34,404 nt of DNA. Source: Candidatus Gastranaerophilales bacterium. GTDB lineage: Bacteria; Cyanobacteriota; Vampirovibrionia; Gastranaerophilales; Gastranaerophilaceae. Under the pieces are notes generated by a model that saw only the letters and a list, made by a program, of their open reading frames with translations, ran no database searches and was not told the DNA's origin. How positions within the stretch are numbered: position 1 is the first letter of the stretch; every line of letters begins with the position of its first letter. The DNA is taken from contig CANQML010000009.1 in NCBI GenBank assembly GCA_947624935.1, forward strand, positions 1 to 34,404, given 5' to 3'. The position numbers and the translations under genes were made by a program. Positions 8,070-17,350 of the stretch are shown piece after piece.

Positions 8070-11000
8070 ATGAAGGTATCTTTAAACGACAAATTAACAT
8101 TCAACGGTTATAAGCCCGTAAAAGATGATTTGGGGCGTAAGAATTATGAGTTTAACTATGTATTTGACGAGGATGCATTTGATTGTTATTTGGAAATTTA
8201 CAATGTTTCCGTCGATAAAAACGGAAACTACATAATAACCGACAGGGTTGATAATTATGATACCAAAGACGGCATGCTCAAACTTAAAAGTGGCGCTAAC
8301 AAAGTCAATCTTTCATCAAGTTATTTTTTGAGCGAGAAAACGCCGTTTGCATACCACTACAAACTCGTTGACAAGGATAACAACGAGTATTTCAGGGTTG
8401 ATGCGGGAAACATAGTTGACAAAACCAAAGAACATTCTTATGAAATCTATAATGTGGTTACTCAAAACGGTTCAAATTTAAATCATGGCGGCTCAATGAA
8501 GCTTGTAATTCCCGATAACTACAATGTCGGCTGGCAGTATAATAAAAAATTGTTCGATGATAATCATATAATTAAAAATAATGAAATTTTAAATAAGGCA
8601 ATAAAGTCACATAAGCATTTTTCAAACAAAGTCGGCGGAACGCTTGCCGGTATTGAAAAAGGTCTTGAAAACGGAGATTTTGACGGATATACAAATATAG
8701 TTTCGCTTCCCTTGTTTACTGATGACAGCCTTTCGGCACATGGTTATTGGAACAAAAACTGCATGCAAATATCCCAGCCTTTAGGCAACATTAATAACTA
8801 TATCTCTTTGCAGAAAAAACTATTCGGCAAAGGTATAAATCTTGTTTCAGACGGTGCTTTTGTAAATGAAGGCTTAGAAGGCATCCACTTGGCAAGTGTA
8901 TTAAAATGGGGCGAAAAGTCGCCTTATTTTAATTGGTTCAGAGCATCAGGCTTAAAAAACGGGCCTTTTATGTTCGGGGTTTTCGGCAAAAACAAAGATA
9001 TAATTTCTCATAAACTTGTCAATTCTCCCTATAATTTTGAACAGAATGAAAACGGGCATGTAAGTATATCAAGAAATCGTAATTATGACAGTTCAAAACC
9101 TACCTACATACAAATTTTTGACAACAGACTTGCAAGTGAAAAACAAAAAAATGATACCCAAAATTTAATCGAAACTTATGATATTCTAAACACAGATAAC
9201 CCTTATGAAATTAATGTTCACGATGACACTGTCATAAATTATCATTTTGAAATTGACCCTGAAATTTACAAAAAGAATGTCATCAACCTTAACGAATACA
9301 ATAAAAGTGCGGATTTTCCGATTACGTTGAAAAGTTATGACGGCACAAGATTTGTTTCCAAATTTGAAAATTTTGAGCTTGAAGACAAAATCGAAAGCAA
9401 CTTTGAAACCTGGGATGCAAACACAGACATTGCAAAATTAAATTATGTATATTCCCATTCTGATACCGAAAACGGGAAAAATCTTAACCAAAAACAAAGA
9501 ACGGAACGGGAAAATATTATAAAAGAAGGTAATTGTCAAGTTAAAGACTACATTATAACTTCAGGAAAATACTGGACTCAAAAGACAAAAGACATTTTAA
9601 CTCTTTATGCGGCACAAAACCTTATAAACATAGAAAAAGATAACCCGAAAAAGGTTTTGGATACTATCAAGAATAAAGTTACACAAGGAATTTTCCCGCA
9701 AAAACTCGACATTAATGAAGAAGTCGTTAAAAATGTATTAAACGGCGATTATTTGCTGAACCAAAAATCAGCCGGTGAAACTTTTGACGAGCAGGTTAAA
9801 GCCGGAATTATGAACCTTCCGCTTGATACAATTGAGTTTGGTGACAATATCGCAGAGGTTTTGGCATCGCCTTATATTACAAACCGTGCAATCCATGAAG
9901 ATGAAATCGGACTTACAAAATATGAGTTATACAAAAAAGGTAATCCGCATCTGACCGATGAAACTGAGCGTGCTTATTTGTCAGCCCAAAAATTGTATGA
10001 TAATGAGTTATTCGGGTTTGCTAAAGAAATTTTAGGTAAAGTTCAAGGGGGGCTTGAAGAAAAGCTCGATAACCCCGAATACGGCAAGTATGTTATACCG
10101 ATTATGACGTCTGAAATAGTCAAATTTGCGTTGGTAAAAGCGCTTGCGCCTGATGTAAAAGTATATGTAAATAAAGAAAACGGCGAAATAGGATATGATT
10201 ATGAGGCATTGAAGAAAACTTCACTCCAAGGGCTTGGAATTTACGGCGCATCACCTGAGGATGAAGCATTAAGTCTAATTCATAAAATTAAAAAAGGCGT
10301 TATTGGTATTGGCGAAAATGACAAAAATCTTCTTGCCGATGCGCTTAAAAAATCATTGAAAGGGACAAATGCTTCAAGTTTTGCGCTTGCCGAAATGATT
10401 GTTGACCGTTCTCAAGCCGGTTTGGATTGGAGAATTGATGCAACAAAAGATGTTGCGGATATTGATGCGTTAAGGGATAAGAAAAATAGTTTTGCGGATG
10501 CGTGGGAAGAAGTGACCGATTTTTGGAAAAACTTTACCCAAAACATTTTGAAAATTAATTCCAATTCATTTATTACCGCTGAAGTTACCGATGAAGTTGA
10601 TTTGCACAAAGAGTTCAAAGGGCATGCTTCCAGATTTTCTCAAAATGAGATAACCAAAAAACTTCTCAACGAAACAGGCATGACCTCAACTGCAAACTAT
10701 TCTGCGTTCTTTACCGATTTGGCAATGCTTTTCGGAAAAAGTTTTACCCATGAAAATTGTATGGAATACCCCGTAGATGATTATTTTCAAAAACGTATTT
10801 TTGAAAAAATGATTGGTAAGGAAGATTACTTGAGATCATCAAATATGGACTCATTACTTTATTCTTACACATTTATAGGAAACCATGACAAACCGCGTGC
10901 GCTGCATTGTTTTGCGCTGGATATGGGATTATTTTTCTGCGATTTGACTGATAAAAAGAATTCCCCCTACAGAGAACTTGCTTACAGAATATTAAACGAT

Positions 11001-12068
11001 AAACTTTATGGTGAAGTTAAGAGTGAAGAAATTGACAAATTTAATTTTGACACGGTAAGTCCGAAAGCTATTGCTATGGCAGATGCCATGATAAGAGCAT
11101 TCGGTGACGCTTTTAATAAGCTTTGTGAAGAGGATAATAAGCTTAAAAGTGACGAAAAATACAAAAATTCTGTATTTGAGAAAATAATAGCATCGATAAT
11201 AGATTTGGCAAAAGGTTCATATTTGGGTAATCGTTTTAACGCGGATGCTTTCGGTGTAAAACCTTTTGATGTTGTTATTGATACCGTAATAAAACAGGCA
11301 CAGGAAGTGCATGGTTTGGATTTGGATGATAAAAAGATTAAGGAATTAAAAGATACCGCATTCCAAAATATTTTAGCGCCTGCATATTCAAAGCTTTTGG
11401 GGGCTATGAAATATCTTGTTGCACTGCCGGGGAAACCGACACTTTATGCCGGCGATGATTTAGGTTCAACGGGATATGAAGAAAAAACAAAAAATATTTA
11501 TCTTGCAAACCGTTATTATATTCATAACGAATGGAAAGACAATGAATTTATAAAAAAATACAATGATGAATTAGCAAAGGTAATGAAATTGCGCTCACGT
11601 AGCGAGCTTGATGCTTTAAATAACGGTGCGCCTTATACTTTGCCTTTACAATACAGCCATGAAGGTACAAAACTTTCTGCGATTTTAAGACAAAATACGG
11701 AAGGTAAAATGGCGATTTCACTATTTAATACCGCAGGAATACACCACAATCCCGCTTTAGAATATACGCCAACTACTGTTTATTTGGATAAAATATCTTT
11801 GAATGAGGACGGTGACAGCGGAAAAATCGGTTTGAAAGGCGGATTAAAGGAAGGCGCAAAGTTTGTCAACGCAAATGATGAAAATGATGTTTATTACGTT
11901 CACAAATACGGTAATGAATATTGCATAGAACATCACGACAAAAGCCCGATTTGCGTAAACGACAGCACAATGATTTTGTACCATGTACCCGAAGTTTCTC
12001 AGGTAGCGTTTTTGGGTAGGGTTGATTTCAAACCGCAAAATGTCGAAAAAGCTTACAGCTTAGCATAA
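8070..12068 (+). CDS. Very large GH13 (alpha-amylase family) glycoside hydrolase-like protein
   Basis: About 1,332 aa from ATG 8070, which follows AAAGGTG; an in-frame TTG at 8022 would add 16 residues but overlaps a likely -10 box. No signal peptide, so cytoplasmic. The GH13 catalytic regions are recognisable (numbered from 8022): region I VSDGAFVNEG (~275), region II WRIDATKDV with the nucleophile Asp (~804), region III FITAEVTD with the acid/base Glu (~851), region IV FIGNHDKPR (~953), then PGKPTLYAGDD (~1137). An N-terminal beta-rich domain (first ~180 residues) resembles a carbohydrate-binding module. Regions I and II are over 500 residues apart, versus roughly 100 in ordinary amylases, so a large insertion splits the barrel. 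A role in intracellular alpha-glucan breakdown or transfer fits malQ nearby; the substrate is unknown. Confidence 0.8.
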   Translation: MKVSLNDKLTFNGYKPVKDDLGRKNYEFNYVFDEDAFDCYLEIYNVSVDKNGNYIITDRVDNYDTKDGMLKLKSGANKVNLSSSYFLSEKTPFAYHYKLVDKDNNEYFRVDAGNIVDKTKEHSYEIYNVVTQNGSNLNHGGSMKLVIPDNYNVGWQYNKKLFDDNHIIKNNEILNKAIKSHKHFSNKVGGTLAGIEKGLENGDFDGYTNIVSLPLFTDDSLSAHGYWNKNCMQISQPLGNINNYISLQKKLFGKGINLVSDGAFVNEGLEGIHLASVLKWGEKSPYFNWFRASGLKNGPFMFGVFGKNKDIISHKLVNSPYNFEQNENGHVSISRNRNYDSSKPTYIQIFDNRLASEKQKNDTQNLIETYDILNTDNPYEINVHDDTVINYHFEIDPEIYKKNVINLNEYNKSADFPITLKSYDGTRFVSKFENFELEDKIESNFETWDANTDIAKLNYVYSHSDTENGKNLNQKQRTERENIIKEGNCQVKDYIITSGKYWTQKTKDILTLYAAQNLINIEKDNPKKVLDTIKNKVTQGIFPQKLDINEEVVKNVLNGDYLLNQKSAGETFDEQVKAGIMNLPLDTIEFGDNIAEVLASPYITNRAIHEDEIGLTKYELYKKGNPHLTDETERAYLSAQKLYDNELFGFAKEILGKVQGGLEEKLDNPEYGKYVIPIMTSEIVKFALVKALAPDVKVYVNKENGEIGYDYEALKKTSLQGLGIYGASPEDEALSLIHKIKKGVIGIGENDKNLLADALKKSLKGTNASSFALAEMIVDRSQAGLDWRIDATKDVADIDALRDKKNSFADAWEEVTDFWKNFTQNILKINSNSFITAEVTDEVDLHKEFKGHASRFSQNEITKKLLNETGMTSTANYSAFFTDLAMLFGKSFTHENCMEYPVDDYFQKRIFEKMIGKEDYLRSSNMDSLLYSYTFIGNHDKPRALHCFALDMGLFFCDLTDKKNSPYRELAYRILNDKLYGEVKSEEIDKFNFDTVSPKAIAMADAMIRAFGDAFNKLCEEDNKLKSDEKYKNSVFEKIIASIIDLAKGSYLGNRFNADAFGVKPFDVVIDTVIKQAQEVHGLDLDDKKIKELKDTAFQNILAPAYSKLLGAMKYLVALPGKPTLYAGDDLGSTGYEEKTKNIYLANRYYIHNEWKDNEFIKKYNDELAKVMKLRSRSELDALNNGAPYTLPLQYSHEGTKLSAILRQNTEGKMAISLFNTAGIHHNPALEYTPTTVYLDKISLNEDGDSGKIGLKGGLKEGAKFVNANDENDVYYVHKYGNEYCIEHHDKSPICVNDSTMILYHVPEVSQVAFLGRVDFKPQNVEKAYSLA

Positions 12069-12104
12069 TTTATTTTCGTGCTATAATTTACTTGAGGAAA
12101 AATT

Positions 12105-13202
12105 ATGCTTAGAACAGGAATAGTCGGACTTCCGAATGTCGGAAAATCAACGTTGTTTAATGCGCTTACGAGTTCAAAAAACGCACAGAGCGCTAATTAC
12201 CCTTTTTGTACGATAGAGCCTAACGTGGGTGTTGTAAATGTACCCGATGAAAGGCTTGAGGTGCTTGCAAAGCTTTGTAAAACTGATGTAATAATCCCGA
12301 CGGCGATTGAGTTTGTTGATATTGCGGGCTTGGTAAAAGGCGCAAGCAAAGGCGAGGGCTTAGGAAACCAGTTTTTGCACAATATAAGAGAGGTTGATGC
12401 GATAATTCAAGTGGTAAGATGCTTTGACGACCCAAATACTATTCACGTTGCAGGCAAAGTTAACCCGCTTGATGATATAGAGGTTATAAATACAGAACTG
12501 GCGCTTGCTGATTTGGCATCGGTTGAAAAACGTCAGGCGCGTATTTCAAAACAGGCAAAAGGCGGCGATAAAGACGCAGTTTTGGAGGATAAAGTTTTAA
12601 CGAGATTGACCGAGCTTTTAAGCGAAGGCACTTTTATAAACGTTAAGGATTATTTTAACGAAGATGAGATAGCAGCGGTCAAGGCGCTCAATCTGATGTC
12701 GACAAAGCCCGTAATCTATGCGGCGAACGTATCGGAGTACGATTTAAAAGATGGAAACGATTATACAAAACAGGTGACAGAATACGCTAAAAAGCATAAT
12801 GCCGAGGTTGTGTTGATTTCGGCAAAGATAGAAGAAGAACTTGCAGAGCTTGGCGCCGATGAGGCAAAAGAGTATTTAAAAGAGCTTGGGGTGCAAGACA
12901 GCGGAATTGACAGGATGATTAAATCCGTTTATAAATTGTTGAATTTAAGGACATTTATAACCGCAGGGGAAAAGGAAGTTCACGCATGGACGATTCCGGC
13001 GGGTGCAAAAGCGCCGCAGGCGGCAGGCGTAATTCATACCGACTTTGAAAAAGGGTTTATAAGGGCGGAGATTACTCCCTGCAAGGATTTTATAGAGCTC
13101 GGGTCTTATGTTGCCTGCAAAGAAAAGGGTGTAACCCGACTTGAAGGCAAAGATTACGAAGTCCAAGACGGCGATTTGGTGCATTTCAGATTTAGTGTGT
13201 AA
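12105..13202 (+). CDS. ychF: Ribosome-binding ATPase YchF (Obg/HflX-type P-loop)
   Basis: The 365-aa protein is complete. The P-loop GLPNVGKST is at residues 8-16, the G3 motif DIAGLVKGASKGEGLGN follows, and the usual NKxD is replaced by NVSE, which is the YchF hallmark that makes it prefer ATP over GTP. The C-terminal TGS-like domain (AGVIHTDFEKGFIRAE) is present. The family binds ribosomes and is linked to stress and translation quality control. GAGGAAAA lies just upstream of the ATG, and TATAAT at about 12082-12087 may be its -10 box. Confidence 0.97.
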   Translation: MLRTGIVGLPNVGKSTLFNALTSSKNAQSANYPFCTIEPNVGVVNVPDERLEVLAKLCKTDVIIPTAIEFVDIAGLVKGASKGEGLGNQFLHNIREVDAIIQVVRCFDDPNTIHVAGKVNPLDDIEVINTELALADLASVEKRQARISKQAKGGDKDAVLEDKVLTRLTELLSEGTFINVKDYFNEDEIAAVKALNLMSTKPVIYAANVSEYDLKDGNDYTKQVTEYAKKHNAEVVLISAKIEEELAELGADEAKEYLKELGVQDSGIDRMIKSVYKLLNLRTFITAGEKEVHAWTIPAGAKAPQAAGVIHTDFEKGFIRAEITPCKDFIELGSYVACKEKGVTRLEGKDYEVQDGDLVHFRFSV

Positions 13203-13426
13203 GGGTGGGTGGCAAAGCAATCCATTTAAAGTTGTTAAGTAGTTAAGACGATTTCTTACTCGCTCGCGTTTAACGGGTCTGCGGTTGACGTCTGCAATGA
13301 CTGGCGTCATTTTGCCGTCAAGCCTCGCCCTCAGCTCGCTCGCGCAAGTCGTTAAGACGATAAGACGTTAAGACGTTAAGTTCATTAATAAAGATAAATT
13401 ATTACTAAAGAAAAGGAGAAATAGAA
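13203..13426. repeat. Repeat-rich intergenic region upstream of second pilin gene
   Basis: No gene is seen. It contains TTAAGACGATTTCTTACTCG (shared with 2161), a GC-richer stretch with CTCGCTCGCG twice, and GTTAAGAC-type units near 13350-13380. The last 20 bp carry AAAGGAG, the ribosome binding site of the following gene. The layout parallels the 5' regions of the 2310 orphan and the 4737 gene. Confidence 0.75.
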
Positions 13427-14410
13427 ATGAAAGAAAAAGAGCAATCAAAGGTAACAAATTTGGTAGCAAAGATAGCCCCTCGCCCCTTGCGGGAGAGGGG
13501 AGGAGCGCAGCGACGGGGTGAGGGGTCAAATGGCTTGTCAAATCGTAACGACAATCCCCCCACCCTAACCCTCCCAGCTATGCAAGCAGGGTCACAAGGC
13601 TCGCAAGCTCGCCTGTTCCCTTTGCTCCTCAAGGGCGGGAGGGAACAAGTTTCCAATAACAATGGCACTTCACAAAGTCTGATTGATGTAAAGGGCTTAT
13701 TTGCTTATTCGCCTATTGGCTTATTCGCTTCAAAACGTGCCGCTTTCACTTTAGCCGAAGTCTTAGTCACCCTCGCAGTTATCGGCATTGTAGCCGCCAT
13801 GACCATTCCGAATATTGTTCAAAGCTATAATGAAAAAGTCACCGTCACCAAAGTAAAAAAGATGTATTCTACACTAAGCAACGCTTATGAATTAGTTAAA
13901 ATTGAATACGGCGATATAAGTCAGTGGAGTACCAAAGGTGGCAATAATAGTGTGGAAGATTCCATTGCAATGAGAGAAAAATTTAAAAAATACTTTATTT
14001 TCTCTAAATTGTGTGATAATCCCGAAGATTTAAAAGAATGCGGTGTCGCAGATGTCGTCTATATGAATGATAATAAAGAAGTAGACGTTATATCCCCAAG
14101 TGTAAAAAATAAAGCTAAACAAGGTTGTGGAATGGTTCTTTCAGACGGAAGCAGTTTGTACTTTCATTCAGATACTCCCGATTGGAAACTTTTTTATTAT
14201 GACGTAAACGGGTTAAAAGAACCTAATACCTTTGGCAGAGACATTTTCCCGTTTGAAATCAGATTAGTAGGCAAGACTCATTCACCTATATGCACAGATT
14301 CTGAAGATGAAAATACTATATTATCACTCTGTGATTTAAAAAATAATAGTAGTGGGTTCTGTTGTACAGCATGGGTTGTTAGGAAAGGCAACATGGATTA
14401 TTTGAAATAA
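13427..14410 (+). CDS. Type IV pilin-like protein with long repeat-bearing leader
   Basis: The protein has 327 aa. The prepilin motif KRAAFTLAEVLVTLAVIGIV lies at about residues 103-122, with predicted cleavage before F107, then a globular domain with several Cys (CGVADVVYMND, GCGMVLSDGSSLYF, CCTAWVV). The mature part resembles the 4737 product in plan (the GxLxxxDGS strand) but is not closely similar. The 106-residue leader contains translated repeat DNA: 13476-13525 and 13555-13630, the latter an inverted copy of 2411-2485. Its LFAYSPIGLFAS stretch is the translation of the GCGAATAAGC-type repeat. It would be membrane- or pilus-associated; the precise role is unknown. Confidence 0.85.
   Translation: MKEKEQSKVTNLVAKIAPRPLRERGGAQRRGEGSNGLSNRNDNPPTLTLPAMQAGSQGSQARLFPLLLKGGREQVSNNNGTSQSLIDVKGLFAYSPIGLFASKRAAFTLAEVLVTLAVIGIVAAMTIPNIVQSYNEKVTVTKVKKMYSTLSNAYELVKIEYGDISQWSTKGGNNSVEDSIAMREKFKKYFIFSKLCDNPEDLKECGVADVVYMNDNKEVDVISPSVKNKAKQGCGMVLSDGSSLYFHSDTPDWKLFYYDVNGLKEPNTFGRDIFPFEIRLVGKTHSPICTDSEDENTILSLCDLKNNSSGFCCTAWVVRKGNMDYLK
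13476..13525. repeat. Small palindromic element in pilin leader
   Basis: CCCCTCGCCCC (13476-13486) and GGGGTGAGGGG (13515-13525) are inverted arms with one mismatch. They surround a GGGAGAGGGGAGGAGCGCAG centre. It resembles dispersed GC-rich palindromes of other genomes, and the reading frame runs through it. Confidence 0.6.
13555..13630. repeat. Inverted copy of the 2411-2485 repeat in pilin leader
   Basis: CCCTCCCAGCTATGCAAGCA and the following GGGTCACAAGGCTCGCAAGC match the reverse complement of 2411-2485 with few differences. Because the orientation is opposite, one DNA repeat is read as different amino acids in the two leaders, and both stay open. Confidence 0.8.
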
Positions 14411-14428
14411 AAGGTGATATATTGATGT

Positions 14429-15271
14429 TTAATTTATACTGTTCAGCTTGACACGCAAAATTGCGTTTGAACCTTGCGACGACACAAACAGTGTTCCGTT
14501 TGCTATGTATAGCCCGTATGGTTTTAATACATCCGACAAAATCACGGACACTACGCCCGTATTGCTTACTTTGAGAACGTTATTGCCGTTATAGTTTGCT
14601 ATATATATATTTGCCCCGTCTGCAGCAAGCCCGATAGGGCCGTTTAAGCGTTTGTCTTTTAAAAATATTATCCGTTTTCCGTCGGGGGTTATCTTGAAAA
14701 TCACGTTATCGGAATACCCTGCCACATATAGATTTCCCGAACTGTCGGACGTTATCCCCGTCGGCGACATTATATCTTCGTAAACCCCATTAGTTACAGG
14801 CTGTGTTGGAGTTTCTTTTACCGACTGTTCGTGTTTTATGGTCTGCATATCGGTATTCATACTGTGTGCAAGCTCTTGCGCCTTTGTGTTTACAAATGAC
14901 CCCGAAGGAATAAGTGCCAGATATGACTTCGCCTTGTCGGTATATCCGAGTTTTTGGCTCAAATTCGCCGCCTTATATACAGCCTCATAATCATCAGGCT
15001 TTCTTACAATAATTTGCTTAAATACGTTAAGCGCCTCCTCGTCCTGTTTTAGATATTCTAAAATTGAGCCTAAATTGTAATAAGCATCTATGTAATCAGG
15101 GTCTAAGTCAATCGCAGCCCTAAATGCGTCCATTGATTTGTCGTATTGACCGAGTTTGTAAAAATCAACCCCTTTATTGTATTCAAGCTTCGCATCGGTG
15201 TTCGCAAATGACGGCACCGCCGCCAAAGCCGCAACTACTAACGCATACATCAGGATTTTCTTAAATTTCAC
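14429..15271 (-). CDS. Secreted TPR and NHL/beta-propeller repeat protein
   Basis: The start is chosen at GTG 15269-15271, with GAGG six bases upstream; this gives a clean signal peptide (MKFKKILMYALVVAALAAVPSFA, described here only as residues 1-23 with basic start and Ala-rich core). The 280-aa product then has about three TPR units (KLEYNKGVDFYKLGQYDKSM, then YIDAYYNLGSILEYLKQDEE, then a third) at about residues 27-125. A C-terminal half of NHL/SMP-30-like strands follows (GITSDSSGNLYVAGYSDNVI, GLAADGANIYIANYNG). It is exported and probably mediates protein contacts in the envelope or periplasm. Its first codons overlap the end of malQ by 11 bp, indicating translational coupling, though the functional link with malQ is not obvious. 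Confidence 0.8.
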   Translation of the reverse strand: MKFKKILMYALVVAALAAVPSFANTDAKLEYNKGVDFYKLGQYDKSMDAFRAAIDLDPDYIDAYYNLGSILEYLKQDEEALNVFKQIIVRKPDDYEAVYKAANLSQKLGYTDKAKSYLALIPSGSFVNTKAQELAHSMNTDMQTIKHEQSVKETPTQPVTNGVYEDIMSPTGITSDSSGNLYVAGYSDNVIFKITPDGKRIIFLKDKRLNGPIGLAADGANIYIANYNGNNVLKVSNTGVVSVILSDVLKPYGLYIANGTLFVSSQGSNAILRVKLNSIN

Positions 15272-17105
15272 CAAGTTCCTCAATGAGTTTTTCGTTTTCT
15301 TTTGCAAATTTTGAACCCCTTGATATTATAGCCTGTTTTAAAATTTCTGGCAAATCAATCGGTTTGATATTCTTAAAGTTATCCGGAAGTCTTAAGCTCC
15401 AATTGCTGTCGCCCGATGTTCCCGGTCTGTTATAGACATCTTCAATTTGGAAATAATCCGTAAAGAACATCTGAACATTTTCCGCTTTTGATGCGAAAAT
15501 CTCAACAAGTTTTACAAACTTCAAATACTCAACATCTGTTGTAAGCCTTGTAATGAGTTCGTCTTTGTTCTCAACCTCACTAAACAAATCTTCAACAAGA
15601 TTTTTGACATGCAAATAGCCTTCATGCGTGTTCACCATAGCTTTTGCCCACATAGAAATCGGCTCGTTGTCGTGAGTTCCCGCCATAGCCCAGCATTTTT
15701 CATCAATGTTGCAGCACCTGTATGGGTGTTCGGGTTCTTCGGGCACTACAAATTGAGTTAAGCGCATGCCTTGAAGTTTGTATTTTTTCATAACAGCCGC
15801 AACAGGGTTGGTCAAAGTTCCCAAATCCTCGCACACAATAGCGTCTTTGTCCAAGCCTTCCTCTTTTGCCGCCGCAATTACTATCTTTTCAATAAGTCTG
15901 CCGTAAAGCTCGATTTGTTCATCCGTCAAAGTTTTTATGCGCTTTTCCTTATCAGCCTCAAGCGTTGTGTCCAAATCGTCAAGCTTTGCTATTGCAAACT
16001 TTGACAAAAACGGATGTTCGGGCGATGAATAAAGTCTTCCCGCACCTTCTTCAATCTTAGGTTTGCACCCTGCCTTATAAACCCAAGGGTCAATCAGTCC
16101 GACAATATGGTCAATCCTTACCCCACCTGGGTTTTCTTTAAACATCTTGCGGTATAAGTTTTTCAAAAGCTGACCGCCTTTGTCTAATGACCCGTCGTCT
16201 TTGTACATTCTTTCAGGGTTTAAAACGGGGAAACCCCATGCTTGTCCGTCTTTTGAAAAATAATCAGGCGGGCAGCCGAGCATCCAGCCGTCTAAAAACA
16301 GCGATTTGTAAGCCCAAATATCTCTGTCGGAGAATGCAACTTGTCTATCGGCAATCATTTTGATGCCTTTTGACTTTGCATAATCGCGCGTTTCTTCATT
16401 TTGCTTATACAAAACAAACTGAATAAATTTGTATTTATCAATGTCATACTCGTATTTTTTGGAAATCTCAATCAGCCGTTCGCCATTTTCCATACGCTGT
16501 TCAATGGTTTCGGGCGAGAATAAATTCATATCCGCTGAATCCCACAACGGCCAATAATCGTTTTGATGTTCTATGCTCAATGCCTCGTACAAACTGTCTT
16601 TGTCAAGCCATTTGTTGTTTTCTTCTTTATATTCTTCAAATTCTTTTTTCAGCTTTTTGTCACCTTTTTCAAGGAAATTTCTATATGCCTCGTCAAGTGC
16701 ATCGGCATATTTTCTGTAAGCATAAGCATAAGCGGTTCTGTTTTCGCCTTTTTTCGGGTTGTTTTCAACAATATCGTTGAAAGTTTCAGCCGATAAAATT
16801 TTGTCCCATTTGTCTGTTGTAAGCTCTTTCAAATCCGCAAAAAGCGGGTTGGTTGAAAAAATCGTTCCGGTATAAGGCGACGCGTCACAGCTTTTGGTTT
16901 TACCCGCAGGCCCGAGCTGGATTGAATTGAAAATTCCAGAGGCATAATCAATAAGTTCTTTTGCCCCGTTGGAATTCATCGTCCCAAAGCCTGTGTTTTC
17001 ACCGTCTGCTGACGGAAAACTTGCGCCATGAATAATTAATGCAAAATTCTTTTTGCCTAATACTTTGAGTGCTTTTTGAATAGTCTTAATGCTCTTTTTG
17101 TCCAT
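15261..17105 (-). CDS. malQ: 4-alpha-glucanotransferase (amylomaltase, GH77)
   Basis: The 614-aa cytoplasmic enzyme disproportionates maltodextrins by transferring 4-alpha-glucan chains. GH77 motifs appear in order: LGPAGKTK and SPYTGTIFSTNPLFADL near the N-terminus, GCPPDYFSKDGQAWGFPVLN, VRIDHIVGLIDPW with the nucleophile Asp, VCEDLGTLTNPV with the acid/base Glu, and GTHDNEPISMWAK with the third carboxylate. An insertion relative to short amylomaltases (about residues 90-200) is Lys/Glu-rich. The start follows AGAGGG at a short distance. The TPR/NHL gene overlaps its 3' end. Together with the GH13 gene it suggests glycogen or maltodextrin turnover. Confidence 0.95.
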   Translation of the reverse strand: MDKKSIKTIQKALKVLGKKNFALIIHGASFPSADGENTGFGTMNSNGAKELIDYASGIFNSIQLGPAGKTKSCDASPYTGTIFSTNPLFADLKELTTDKWDKILSAETFNDIVENNPKKGENRTAYAYAYRKYADALDEAYRNFLEKGDKKLKKEFEEYKEENNKWLDKDSLYEALSIEHQNDYWPLWDSADMNLFSPETIEQRMENGERLIEISKKYEYDIDKYKFIQFVLYKQNEETRDYAKSKGIKMIADRQVAFSDRDIWAYKSLFLDGWMLGCPPDYFSKDGQAWGFPVLNPERMYKDDGSLDKGGQLLKNLYRKMFKENPGGVRIDHIVGLIDPWVYKAGCKPKIEEGAGRLYSSPEHPFLSKFAIAKLDDLDTTLEADKEKRIKTLTDEQIELYGRLIEKIVIAAAKEEGLDKDAIVCEDLGTLTNPVAAVMKKYKLQGMRLTQFVVPEEPEHPYRCCNIDEKCWAMAGTHDNEPISMWAKAMVNTHEGYLHVKNLVEDLFSEVENKDELITRLTTDVEYLKFVKLVEIFASKAENVQMFFTDYFQIEDVYNRPGTSGDSNWSLRLPDNFKNIKPIDLPEILKQAIISRGSKFAKENEKLIEELGEI

Positions 17106-17199
17106 ATAATCCCTCTAAATAATACTGAATTTAAAACGGTAATTTTCGTCCGATTAATTTTAATAACGGTTCTTATTTTTTGAAATTTTCAAAGAATTT

Positions 17200-17272
<73 letters not shown>

Positions 17273-17350
17273 ATACACCCATTATACCCGCTCAAAAAAT
17301 TTTTACAAGTTGGTTTTTGCATAAATTTATATTTAATGTAAAATTGTTTT

